Shown: positions 24,651 to 35,206 of the stretch, piece after piece
Layout: each line of letters starts with the position of its first letter
Numbering within the stretch: position 1 is the stretch's first letter
Origin: Serinus canaria
Lineage: Eukaryota > Chordata > Aves > Passeriformes > Fringillidae
Length of the DNA stretch: 64,000 nucleotides
Assembly (NCBI RefSeq): GCF_022539315.1
Contig: NC_066313.1
Location: forward strand, 35,129,059-35,193,058
Direction: 5' to 3'
The notes under the pieces: model-generated
What the model was told of the DNA's origin: nothing
What the model saw: the letters and a program-made list of their open reading frames with translations, nothing else
Databases searched by the model: none
Program-made: the position numbers and the translations under genes

Positions 24651-25697
24651 GTAACTAACATTTGTTCTAATCCAAGCTTTTATCCATCAGCTTTTGATAT
24701 AAAATTTTATCCAATCGTATTACCTTGCCTTGATCTTTCCATCTTCGACTTGCAATCAAAGAAATTTCTACTTTGGCCGTGGACGCACCTCCTACTAAAA
24801 TCCTTTCCCACCTGCCTCGTCTCTGGCACCTCAAACCAAAGTTACATTGGTTTGACAAAGCCGTCACAACACACCTTTCCCTGTTTCATATTTAGAACTC
24901 TGCCTCTGTTTTGCTCAGTTTCTGTGTCTATAAGTGTGAAATTTTTGCTTTCTTCATTCTGTTCCTCCAGGGCCATCATACTTGGGAACAGTTATCATAT
25001 GTCTTCTTTGTCTTCCTCCCCATCCTCCTTAAGAGTCACTTATGATACCAAACCTGGCAGTGCTTATGCCTGTAGGACACAGATCTAGGACATGAATGCC
25101 GGACTTCTACACGTCCCACAATACTTATTCCCATTCACTCTTCATGCAGTACACTACAGCTAGATGGCATCTCTTACAGTGTTGTCATGGAGTTCCCAGT
25201 CCCAAAAAGCCCCTTTAGGGGTTATCTGAAACAGGAATAATATTATCTCAGTGCTGTTTATCTTTCCTCTTGTTGAATTTCCACTCCATGAACAATGAAA
25301 CACAGTTCTTGTTTTCACCTAAGTGTTTATGTAAATTACATTTTATGAAAAACTATGTATATAAACCCATATATACTCAGAAATTATGAAAAATATTATG
25401 CAGATTGGACTGCCAGGAAGAGGCAAGCTCATGAACTTGTATGTAGCATGTATTGGTTCTTAACCTGCAGAACATTAGGACAAGCAGATGCAATTCAGCT
25501 GGAGATGATATTATTTTTATGAAAGCTTTGTCAAACAATTACTGGTTTAGATGACAGGAAGTAAGAGTTTAGTTATTTTTCTAATTAAATCAGTAATCAA
25601 GAATATGAGGTTGAAGAATTTACACTGAACTCAAATGTGTTTGGAGCAGTTAGCCTTGTGCGCTTTCAGCCAAGCCCAATAGCACCATCGGCTTCAT
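24651..25697. other. Unique non-coding DNA
   Basis: No feature recognised. Overlapping short frames on both strands near 24,667-25,088 have no familiar product. Confidence 0.5.
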
Positions 25698-26356
25698 TAT
25701 CACAGAATTACAGATTGATTTGTGTTGGCAAAGACCTTAAAGATCATCAATTTCAAATCCCCCTGCTGTGGGAAGAGATGCCACCCACTAGACAAGGTTG
25801 CACAGTATCCCATCCAACCTGTCTTTGAAGACCTCCAGGAATGGGTCATGCAGCAGCTTCTCCAGGCAACGTGTTCTAGTGACTCATTACTCAGTTCTTT
25901 GGGTAAAGAATTTCTTAATAACATCTAATCTATATCTTTCAGTTTAAAACCATTCTGCCTTGTCCTATCATTATCTCTCTGTACAAAAAGTCACTCTCAC
26001 TCTTTTTTATAATCACCCTTTAAGCACTGGAAGCTGCAATGAGGTCTCAGTGGAGTCTTTTCTCCATGCCAAACAATCTCAACTCTCTCAGCCTGTTTAC
26101 ACAGAAAGGGTTCCTCACAGAGGGGTTTGCCCTCTGATCATCTTTTTGACATCTTCTGACCCTTTGACCATGTTCAAACAGGTCCATGACCTTCTTATGT
26201 TGAGGACCCCAGAACTAGATGCAGCACTCTGGCTCTTGTGAGGCCAGGGTAGTCCGGGAAAAATAATCATCTCCCTCAGCCTCCTGGATGTTAACATTGT
26301 CACCAGCCAATAGTTTCATCTCTTTAGCATTTATGCACTGATGTTGAGCATGCTGT
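25698..26356 (-). mobile_element. CR1 LINE 3' end, about 660 bp, minus strand
   Basis: Read on the plus strand it begins with TATCACAGAATTACAG, a decayed form of the complement of the CR1 ATTCTATG terminal octamers. It then follows the CR1 3' region in reverse: AAAGACCTTAAAGATCATC, GATGCCACCCACTAGAC, CCCATCCAACCTGTCTTTGA, AGAATTTCTTAATAACATCT, CTCTCTCAGCCTGTTTACAC, CTCTGATCATC, CCAGAACTAGATGCAGCACT and finally ACTGATGTTGAGCATGCTGT. The copy is 5'-truncated, as nearly all CR1 copies are. Small indels and substitutions make it old. Frames of up to 93 codons within it are decayed element sequence. Confidence 0.93.
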
Positions 26357-26453
26357 GCCTAATTTTTAATTCTGTGGTATTCCAGAAAAAAGGTATACAT
26401 TAAAAATTATAAATTTCATTAATTTTCCCAGTGGAGGTCAAATATCATGGATA

Positions 26454-26770
26454 GAGCATGAGACACTCAAGGAGAGTTTAATAGATCTGGACTTTTTCAG
26501 CCTGAAGAGGAGAAAGTTGGGTGGATACCTAACTGCTGTCTTCAACTGCCTCATGGAAGAGTTATAAGACAGACAGACTCTTCCAAGACATGGCCAGTAA
26601 AAAAAAGAAAAGGCAGAAATCCAAAGCTGGAGCAAGGAAACATCAGCTAGGAGTGAAGATAATGCAAGTCACAATGAAATTTGTCAAACATTAGAAGAGG
26701 TTGTCCAGAGAGGCTGTGTGATCTTCATTTGGGGATTTCTAGAGCTCAGCTGAGGAAGCTGGAAGGCATC
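26454..26770 (+). mobile_element. CR1 LINE fragment, sense
   Basis: Plus-strand blocks match the CR1 3' region in order: TTCAGCCTGAAGAGGAGAAA, TGCTGTCTTCAACTGCCTCA, GACAGACTCTTCC, TGGAGCAAGGAAACATCAGC, GTCAAACATTAGAAGAGGTT, GTCCAGAGAGGCTGTGTGAT and AGCTCAGCTGAGGAAGC. The copy ends before the terminal octamers and carries indels. It faces the minus-strand CR1 to its left, with the truncated 5' ends about 100 bp apart. Confidence 0.88.
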
Positions 26771-29700
26771 CAGATAGAAAATCAAAACCAAAGCTAATTA
26801 TAGCTTTGAATTGTTTGATTTATCAAATACAATAACTAGTTACTTACACCTGATAGTTTAGCATAAAAAATTAATTTGCTTTTACCTTCTGTCTCTCTAT
26901 CTCATAATAAGGGAGTGAATTCATGTTGATCACAGTGGCATCTCAATACTCCAGGACTGGTGATATTGAACACACCTACTGTTCCCACACTGTGATCAGG
27001 AGGCCCAAGGACTAGCTGGGTGCCTTTCCACAAAGTTGTGAGGGGAAGGAATTTTTCAGACTTGGTGATGGTGAGCATCCCCCAGGGCAGGCTCTGGCTC
27101 TCTATCCTTGCCTCACAGCAGCAGAGTGGGGAAAATATCCGTATCACAAGGGACTCCTCAGAAAATAACAATCGCCTTTTATTATTCACAGTATAAGGAA
27201 CTTGTGAATCTTGGCCCATAAAGGGGCCTCTTTTGTTCTACAGCAGTAAAAATGACAATAAAAAGAAGATTGCTCTGCATCAAAAAGAAAAGAACATTTG
27301 TTGAATAAGCTGCTATACCAACATAAATAATGATGTCATGGTCTAGCTCTTTGTCTCTCTTTTGGCTCTTTTTTGATTACCTTAGTCTAGTTTCCTTCTT
27401 AGGTATAGAAAAAGGGTTTGGGTTTGGTGGTTTTGTTTTTTTTTTTATCTCTCTCTGTATCTCTTTTACCTGTTGTTGCCTTTGTTTTCTTTTTTTTTTT
27501 TAATCTTGTTTTGATTTATTTTATAATTTCAGGTGTCACTAACCTCCAGTGTAAATTCTATGTGTTTGATGGAAGGAGAAGGCAGGATTCTGTGCTCTGC
27601 AGGGAATCAACCCTCGAGACATCTATGTTCTCTTTCATTTATTTTCCTCTGTATTTAGTAGCTTTCCCAGACTAAAAATGATGAATCAGGAAAGATCTCA
27701 GTTGCTATCAGCTCATCAAAAAGATGCCAATGTTGGAAACACAAGACAGTTCTACCTTTGGGGATTCTGTGCAGAGCTGCACATATGCATGTGCAAGCAT
27801 AGGTTTGGATACTTTCAAGTAAAGGAGAAGGCTTTGAAAACTGAGAATGCATTAAATCTAAAGCACTCCTTTTGCTTCTCAAAAAGAAAGAGAGAAATGC
27901 AAGGGACAATCCCCCCCCACTTTCCATGACAGTGCCCTGTTCTTCCTTTTCATGAGAATATTTTGCAGTCACATTCCTGAAAGCGGGATAAACTTTTCTA
28001 AAAACACCTCTCTAGTACTGTGACAAAATTCTGCCCATTAGCTGATCTGAGTGGCTGAACAACATGCACTCATATAAGAGACTTTTCTTTCAGAGAGCCA
28101 AAGATAAATGATCCTTACATCTGCTAATCTAGAAACAAAGGACCCTATCCCTGCACTTCGTAGTGCCAGAATAATAATCACCTGACACCACATAATGAAC
28201 AAAACCTACAAAATGTCTCACTGCAGACAGTCACAGCACTCAGAAAAATTGCTCCTTCTAGCTAAAAAGCTAATAATTCCCATCTGTTTTTTCCATTCAA
28301 TATTAGCAAAGAAATGTGAGAGTCCCATACATTTTATTCTCTCATTTCCACACTTAGACCCCATGAAAAATTGGACAGTGTCTGTGGCAAACACCCAGCA
28401 CCCCTTCCCCCTCCTCAGTTTTGTATGATTTCTTGATCTATGGAAATTAATTGCAAGATGTCTTGACTTCTTCCTGCACAAATCTAAGTTCCTGCACATC
28501 AGAAAAAATGTAATGCTTTAAAACAAATGGTAAGGTTTGAACTGGATGACTTTGACTGATTATTCAGACTGATTCTTTCCTTACCAAGGCTTTTATAAAG
28601 TTATAATAAATTCTTTGGCTTCCCTGTATTTCCTTGAGTTTTACCCTGACTTGAAGAAGAGCAGGATCTCAGTGAGAAACTGATATCATTCTGGCATTAC
28701 ACCATATAACTCAGTTCACTGTAGGAGAGCAACACCTGGTAAGTCTGGACTTCACAACAGACCCAAGTTCAAACTGTTGATTAAGGTATCAAAACTGAAA
28801 AACAAGACTCTTACCCTGCTAGGCTATTATTATCCATTCTTTATTGACTTTAATCTCAAAAAAAATAAATGCTTTAGAAAATTGGAATAAAATTTCAATA
28901 CATTTGCCCTATCATTATAAATTCTTCATCTGTTACAAACTGGAAAAATTACTTTATTTTTTTTGAATTTCAGATAAATGTGGGTTCAAATCTTCACATA
29001 AAAAAGAAAGTATTCTGTTAAGCCCCCAAATCTTTCAAGTGATAAGTATGGGTATAATATTTTATATTACATTTCTGTGTTCAGCCATGCCACAGATGGG
29101 ACTAATTTGAAGTTTTAAAAGGTACATGATCCTGGCTGTCTTTATATTTTATTTTATGTTCTTTTTGAGTATTTTTGGGGAAAAGGTAGACTACAGGATT
29201 AACTTTCAGGAGACTGAGGATTAGATACCTCTGTGAGAATAAATCCGTGCAAGCAAGACAATAAATTTGCAAGCAAGACAAGACGTAATATTTTGTAAGT
29301 GAAAAAATTTAGGGAGAGAATTATATGCATAGAGGGTGCTGACTTGTTGAGTGCTGGGAAAGCCAAACTGCTCACTTTGAGACCCTATTTACTGTAGTGC
29401 TCTACATTTTTACTAGCTTGAGGCAGTAAGTTTCTTCTAGTCTAGGAAGAGCCCTACAGCAGGTAAGTGCCTTTGTCTGAGCAGGGTGGAGCACTGGCTG
29501 AGAGCTGGCATTGGAACAAGCAGGCCAACCAAGGGCATTTGCTTCCCAGAAGCCAGGGATACAAAGGACTTTTCTCATTTGGTGCTGGGTGGTAAGAAAG
29601 GCTGATAAATAGCCTGCAGTAATGCAAGAGAAGGTGCAGACAACTCCTTGCCCAGAGGGGAAGTCAAGACAACCTGTCCAGTCAGGAGAGATCCCATACT

Positions 29701-31269
29701 GCCTTTTTGACCACAAATATAAAGTTACCAGGCAGTCTGCATGACTGTTCCCTCATGAACATTCTTAACCTGTAACTAATGCCAAGTGTTCTAATTCAGC
29801 TTCAGATCAAAATCTGCCCCTGTATTTCCTGTCCAGAAAAACTCTGAATGACCAGCTTTCTTCTAGAAATGGAATGAACTGCCTGTTCACTCCTGAGGCA
29901 TAGGGGACACCTACATAGGGGACTGATGCCTGCTCCTCACTGGCTCAACTATGTTGCCCATTAACACAAGGCTGAGTCCTTTTTTCTGCTCCTCTCTAGG
30001 GTACAGGCCCTGCAATAGAACATGCTGGGATCCATCCTGACACAGCTGTTTATCACCTAAACTGTGGCCTGTAATCATGTCCTTTGGAAACAACCCAAAG
30101 GAAACCTGCCGAAATTTCCAAAGAAGGAAAATACCCAGCCAGATTTAAGATAGGTGAGGTGTGGGTGCAGAGAGCTATGAGACACCTCCCAGAGAATTTT
30201 TGCTCTAACTGGTCTATTTTTAATTTGTCAAAAATATCTGCAGATGGTCAACCTCAAATGTAGGAATGCAGCACGTAAGCCCATTTTAAACTGCCTAAGG
30301 ATACACGAAACAGGAAGCAAGCTTTAACAGCAGTCATGCCCCAGAGGTCACTTAGATTCATTGTGAGGAGTGGGATGGAGAGGGGCATGTGGAAGCAAAC
30401 CAGGGTTCTCCTGAGAAGACAGGAAATTTTTTGAGCTTCTTGTGACCCCAGCAAGTTTACTGCAATCAACAGGGCACACCCTTTGGTTCTCAGTGTTAGC
30501 AGCAATCTAAGGAGCAGAGGGGGAAAGACATGTGAGTTCAAACACAAGTTATATTGAAACCAGTGTCAAGACTCTCAAAAGAGAACAGCTGAGTGGAAAT
30601 GGAGAATGGACAAAAGGCACATGGAGAGAGCAGACAAAGGGAGGGAAAAGTACATGTTGGAAAGAAAAGAGAAAAACTCTTGAGAGAACAAAAAGCAAAA
30701 ATGTAAGGTGGAGGTTTTTTATATATATAATGTAGAAGAACAGAGGCAAAAAATAAGCTTTCAGTAATGTCCTTTTGGTTAGTTGATCTAGACAGCACAC
30801 AAAGGCATGAAGCAGGGCACATAGAGCAATAATATAATTACATTTCTACCAAGGAAGTAAACAAGGGAGTATTCTTCTATACAGAAGAAAAGGTATGGGT
30901 GTTCAATTTCGGTGAAGCAAGCTTTGTTAGAACTGACACCGTTGGGTAAAAGTGAAAGAGAATCATGAAAGGAAGGAGCAAGTGAGCGAAATTGGAAGGC
31001 ATTCAAAGTAAAATTCACGTTTGCCTCAGGGAATTTTGTGTATGTGCATGCTACCTACCCAGTAAATATACTGTAAAGGAAAAGGTGTGCCAATGTGAAT
31101 GAAAAATGCTCTGTACAAAGTAATCAAGGTTACAAAGGGACCAAATGTGAGAGATAAAATGGGGATTATGGAAGGGAGAGATGAGAAAGGGAAGAGAAAA
31201 GAGTAACACGTGAGGAGACAATAGAAGCGATAGAAATGTGTTAGGGCAGGAAGGTCATCCAAGGAGATT
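26771..31269. other. Mostly unique DNA, no gene recognised
   Basis: No recognisable coding exon. Contents worth noting: T-rich low complexity around 27,435-27,502, a C8 run near 27,910, a 20-bp-period duplication at 29249, and a perfect donor-like CAG|GTAAGT at 29461-29469 with no supporting frame. From about 30,580 the plus strand becomes purine-rich up to the fossil LINE piece at 31270. Confidence 0.4.
29249..29281. repeat. 13-bp direct repeat, 20-bp period
   Basis: GCAAGCAAGACAA occurs at 29249-29261 and again, identical, at 29269-29281. It is a small local duplication with no implied function. Confidence 0.7.
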
Positions 31270-31510
31270 ACAGAGGAGGATATTGTAAATGTAAGATATT
31301 ATTAACTAAAAAATAGATATGGCAGTGACACAAAGTTAATTCCCTGCCTCAGTTTTCACGAAGTAAAAATAAAGGACAAATGTTAAAAGCAGACATGAAA
31401 TTTCCCCAGGGAGGAAAAAGAAGTATTAGAAATAATACAGGAAATCTCGGTCATGCCAGAACAGGTAATCAAAAATAATGGTCAGGACCATATACATCAA
31501 GAATATATAT
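31270..31510 (+). mobile_element. Fossil CR1-like LINE reverse-transcriptase fragment
   Basis: Two ordered blocks look like decayed LINE ORF2. The first, CTGCCTCAGTTTTCAC near 31347, corresponds to the (F)FASVFT segment just before the reverse transcriptase fingers. The second, near 31456-31500, reads MPEQVIKN and then a shortened version of the K-GPDGIHP palm-approach motif (here GQDHIH). Frameshifts and internal deletions are required to join the blocks, so it is a long-dead copy. Identification is by eye only; the subfamily cannot be told and chance similarity is possible. Confidence 0.4.
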
Positions 31511-32625
31511 AGAAAAAAAATCCCCCTCAAACTACCTCTACTCAAGTATACTTTACAACTTTCTTTATAACGAAGAAAAAAAAAGATGGAAAAAGAGGTT
31601 AGAGGAGAGAAGAATAAAAATTTCAACTCACAGCTCTCTTTTAAAACATATTGATGACAAGTTAAAAGCTGTATTTAAAATACCCAGCCCACCAATTCTT
31701 CCCTTTTCTGATGAAATAAAAGTCTCTGGAAAAGAACAGAATAAAACCATCCCTCAAAGCCTGTATGTCTCACTCTTTTATAATCCACATACCCATTAAG
31801 GACATAATGTTCTACTGCTGAAGCCAATGGAAGCATGTAGTGCTGATTTCACTTGGCATTGAGTCATGCCCCACCTAAGAGAACAATTGGCATGCTCATA
31901 CTGGAGAAAAGTTTTGGGCCTTCACAGCCCTGTATGCTGACAGTGTCCCCACCACCAGTTCATGCATGTTCACTACTTCTCCACAGCTCAGACTTTCCAG
32001 GTGGAAAGTGGGATGTGCAATCGGTGCTGAAGGGTTTGAGACCAGTTGGTGACAACTTCCGGATTTTAGGCATTTGAAGACTGCCCAAAAATCTTCTTCT
32101 TGGGACATACAGGACAAGAAATGGCTTCTGTGTACCTCTGTGTTTCTCTGCTTTGGCTGTCCATCCTGTATAAAACTACAGGGCATAAGAGCAGCTGCCT
32201 CTAGGCTCCTGCACTTTCCCAGTTACTCACATTCCCTTGTGTGTACCAAAGTGCAGTTCAAAGGAGAGAAAAGTGCTACTTCTGTCCCCAGGTTGCTCCC
32301 TAAATTCCTGCTCTGCTGCCAAACAAGTGTAATGACATACTTCCAGTTCCTCAGGGAAGATTGCAACCACTGTGTTTTCAAGCAGTGCTGGGTAAAGATA
32401 TCTAAGACTCATCAACATAGTAGTCTTAGAAGAATCAGCCTTGAGATGTTACCTCTTTGATGCTTTGACTGAGGTCCCTTGTTCTAAAGCTACAGGAGAT
32501 TTTCTTACCCTTTTGAAAATGTTCACCAGTGGTAGGGCCTCTTCTCACAAAACTACAGCTGGCTCCTGTTCCGAGTTGTTTTGGAATCAATTCAGACATT
32601 TTCTTGACTTCTACATGCATGTAGA

Positions 32626-33040
32626 GTTGCTCAAAACCCCACCCAGTCTGGCCTTGAAATCTCCATGGATGGGGCAGCCACAACTCTGAACAACCTGTTC
32701 CAGTGCCTCACCACCCTCACAATGAAGATATTTTCCTAATGTCTGATTGAAACCAGCCCTCTTTCAGTTTAAAGTCATTCCCCCTGGTCCCTTTTACACG
32801 TTTCTTTCCACATGCCCATGTGAAAAGTCCCTATCCAGCTCCCTTGTAGCCCCTTTAGGTACTGGAAGGCTGATGTAGGCTGTCTCCAGAGCCTGCCCTG
32901 CCACGAGCTGAACAAGCCCAACTCTTTCAGCTGTCTTTTAGGCGAGATGCTTCAGACTCCTGATCATCTTGGTGAATCTCCTTTTGAATCACTCCAACAG
33001 GCCCATGTTTTCCTCGTTAGGGACCCCAGACATGGACCCT
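32626..33040 (-). mobile_element. CR1 LINE 3' region, minus strand
   Basis: On the plus strand the reverse of the CR1 3' region is clear: GTTGCTCAAAACCCCACCCA, ATGGATGGGGCAGCCACAAC, ACAACCTGTTCCAGTGCCTC, CACCACCCTCACAATGAAGA, CCCTCTTTCAGTTTAAAGTC, AGGTACTGGAAGGCTGATG, CTGATCATCTTGGTGAATCT and CACTCCAACAGGCCCATG. Both the terminal octamers (left) and the 5' part of the element (right) are missing. Divergence is moderate. Confidence 0.93.
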
Positions 33041-34266
33041 TCTGAGAGTATTTTTAAACACTAGTAACTGACTTTGCCACACAGAACTCTTTTCTGTCTC
33101 AGCTCCCTGGACTAGATGCCAGGCATAATGTGGCAGAAGCACAGGATGCAGTTTTTGCTCAGTTTTATCTTAAGCATAAATGGTGTCTCATATCTTGCTG
33201 GAAAGGAGAACAAATATGTGGAAATGAAAATATACATGGAAATGGGACAAAGAAAGCAGAAGGAATAACACTTTCTAGAGTATACTAGCTTCAAATTTCT
33301 ACTGAATCCAGTGGAATTGCTGTCTTCTTTCTATGAGTATCAACAAGTTTTCTCTGATCCATCTAAGAATTTAACCAATGTGGTTTCTGTGGATATTTTC
33401 AGAGGTGTGAATCCCAGCCAGTGGATTCACATCGGCTGTAATAAAATTAGACTGATTTACACCAGATGAGAAAGATTAAGCAGCAAAGCAGGAAACAAGA
33501 AGCAGAATCCAGACTGCCTTGACTCACATTCCCACATGTATCTTTAAGGCCTTTAACCTTCCTGAGTGATCAGTAATACTGATTACACCTTCTGGTGTAT
33601 TTACCTAAGTATCCTATATTTGAGACTATATTTAAGGCTCTACTGAGTCAGAAGATTCCAGCTTCAGAATAAGGAGAAGTTTTACAAATAAACCAGGCTT
33701 CAGTTCAAGAAGAGGAGGCAGAAGAAAGTGTTTTTCCATAAATAAATGACCTTTTCAGCTAGATTTGCAAACAGACAAACATTCAAGCTTTTGTAGCAGA
33801 GGCTTCCCTGCAAGAACCTTTTGAAACAAACTGAAGATTCACCTACAAGTGCTCAAAACACCAAAAAGCAGGAAAAGAGTATTTGCTCTGCATTTCAAAA
33901 GACAAATGAAGAAGATATAAGGAATTGATAGAACAAAGGGCCACAGTATGGGAGAACATTATTGAACATGCTATCCTGCTTGGGAGGAATCCAGATCAGC
34001 ACCTGAGCAGCTGCATATTCTGGACAATCTGTTGATGATTATTGGAAGGAAGAGGGCAGGCCATTTACCATCATTTTTTGCCCAGTGCTATGAATGCAAA
34101 GCATAAATCAGGTTTTCATCATCTTTTTTAAAGAGCCTCTGTGGAAAACACAGAGTCACTCTCAGGCAGCAGGCAATAAGGGCGCTGTGGAAACTCACCT
34201 TCAGGCACAGCGTTCTACTGGGTCTTCATGAAGAATTCATTCAAAAAAGATATATTCATCTGGCAG
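33041..34266. other. Unique DNA with a possible amniote-wide fossil repeat
   Basis: No gene recognised. The phrase GACTGATTTACACCAGATGA followed by AGAAGCAGAATCCAG (33449-33512) resembles a motif that recurs in reptile and bird intergenic DNA. This is a recollection of style only and the family is not named. Confidence 0.35.
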
Positions 34267-34394
34267 TGAGCAAGAAGCTGAGAAACATTTGGAAAATCTT
34301 GCTGAAATGTTGGAGGAAGTGAATGAGGCCATTCATCAGCTCAGGAAGTCAGCATTTGCACAGGCCTATGACAAGCTATTTTGGCATCTCCAAT
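34267..34394 (+). CDS. Exon candidate, charged helical segment, product unknown
   Basis: The segment follows TTCATCTGGCAG (acceptor AG at 34265-34266) and ends at CTCCAAT|GTAAGAG (donor GT at 34395). One frame is open through all 128 bp, entering with one base of a codon and leaving with one base: EQEAEKHLENLAEMLEEVNE followed by AIHQLRKSAFAQAYDKLFWH. The high Glu/Leu/Lys content and heptad-like leucine spacing suggest an amphipathic helix or short coiled coil. The same frame has a TGA upstream at 34229. I do not recognise the protein. The composition is more protein-like than most frames here, but the acceptor's pyrimidine tract is short. Confidence 0.35.
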
Positions 34395-34676
34395 GTAAGA
34401 GTCCATTCCTGACATCCAGGGTTTCTCTTGTTTTTACAGAAGAGGACATTTCTAGGATGTGTTTCTCTGACCTGTTCTAGTTGTCTATTCCAGGATGAGT
34501 TTAATTGTACCTAAAGGAGAGAAATGCCCATTTCTCTAATTGATTGGCAGTAAAACAATCTGAGTTCAGGATGACTGTGCAAATGTCTCATTTAGTCAGA
34601 GCACGCACCTTACAACCACCAGTAGGAAAAGCTCGCGTTGGGCATTGAATTTTTAGTTTTTAGATTTGGAATTGAA

Positions 34677-34715
34677 GTCTTCCATCCCAAATTGAAGATA
34701 TTTGGGATGGAAGAC
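34677..34715. repeat. Perfect 16-bp hairpin, 7-base loop
   Basis: GTCTTCCATCCCAAAT at 34677-34692 has its exact reverse complement at 34700-34715. The loop TGAAGAT, with the bases before it, repeats the AATTGAAG found just upstream of the left arm (34671-34677). This mixture of direct and inverted copies is what a short template-switch event would leave. It lies 280 bp beyond the exon candidate at 34267. Confidence 0.85.
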
Positions 34716-35149
34716 ACTGGCTGAGTTTCTTTCCTTCTCATGAAGGCTCTGTGGTTCCCTTTACACGGAGTCATGGAGTGTGATCCAGAGATCCCTCAGC
34801 CTGCAGAAGCAGCCCATGTGTGTGAAGGTACTCCCACAGCAAAGCCTCTGGCTTAACACCTCCTCTTCAGAAGTGATATAATCGTGCTGCCAAAGCCAAG
34901 GAACAATATGGACAAGAAAATACTGATTTGATAGCTCAGCATCATGCTTTCCAGATTGCTGGATCCCAGGGCAGGAAGAGCCAGTCTGAATTCCTCAGTA
35001 CACAGGATGCAAAACACAATCTCATCCTTCATCCATTATTGCAATGACCTGATTATGGTCTCCAGTTCCTTCTTTTCTTCACTAGAATCTTGGCCAATGA
35101 GGACTTTGGGAAAAGCATGGATTATATAGTATATTCTATATTATATTAG

Positions 35150-35206
35150 GGGTAGAATTTAGAGGATATTTAAGGTCCTTTTCAACCCAGTGCATTCTAC
35201 AATTTA
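35150..35206 (+). mobile_element. CR1 LINE 3' terminus, short
   Basis: AGAGGATATTTAAGGTCCTTTTCAACCC followed by GCATTCTACAATTT corresponds to the last bases of CR1 (GATCTTTAAGGTCC-TTCCAACCC, then the ATTCTATG octamers). Only about 55 bp can be supported; the sequence upstream does not obviously continue the element. It is a heavily truncated copy. Confidence 0.6.

Noticed and set aside
29401..29470. Perfect donor CAG|GTAAGT at 29461-29469
   Set aside because: A perfect 9-mer donor is expected about once in every few windows this size. The possible acceptors just upstream give only tiny segments with no supported frame.
32074..32460. 128-codon plus-strand frame next to a CR1
   Set aside because: No protein-like motif, runs up toward CR1 antisense sequence, and no splice or start context stands out.
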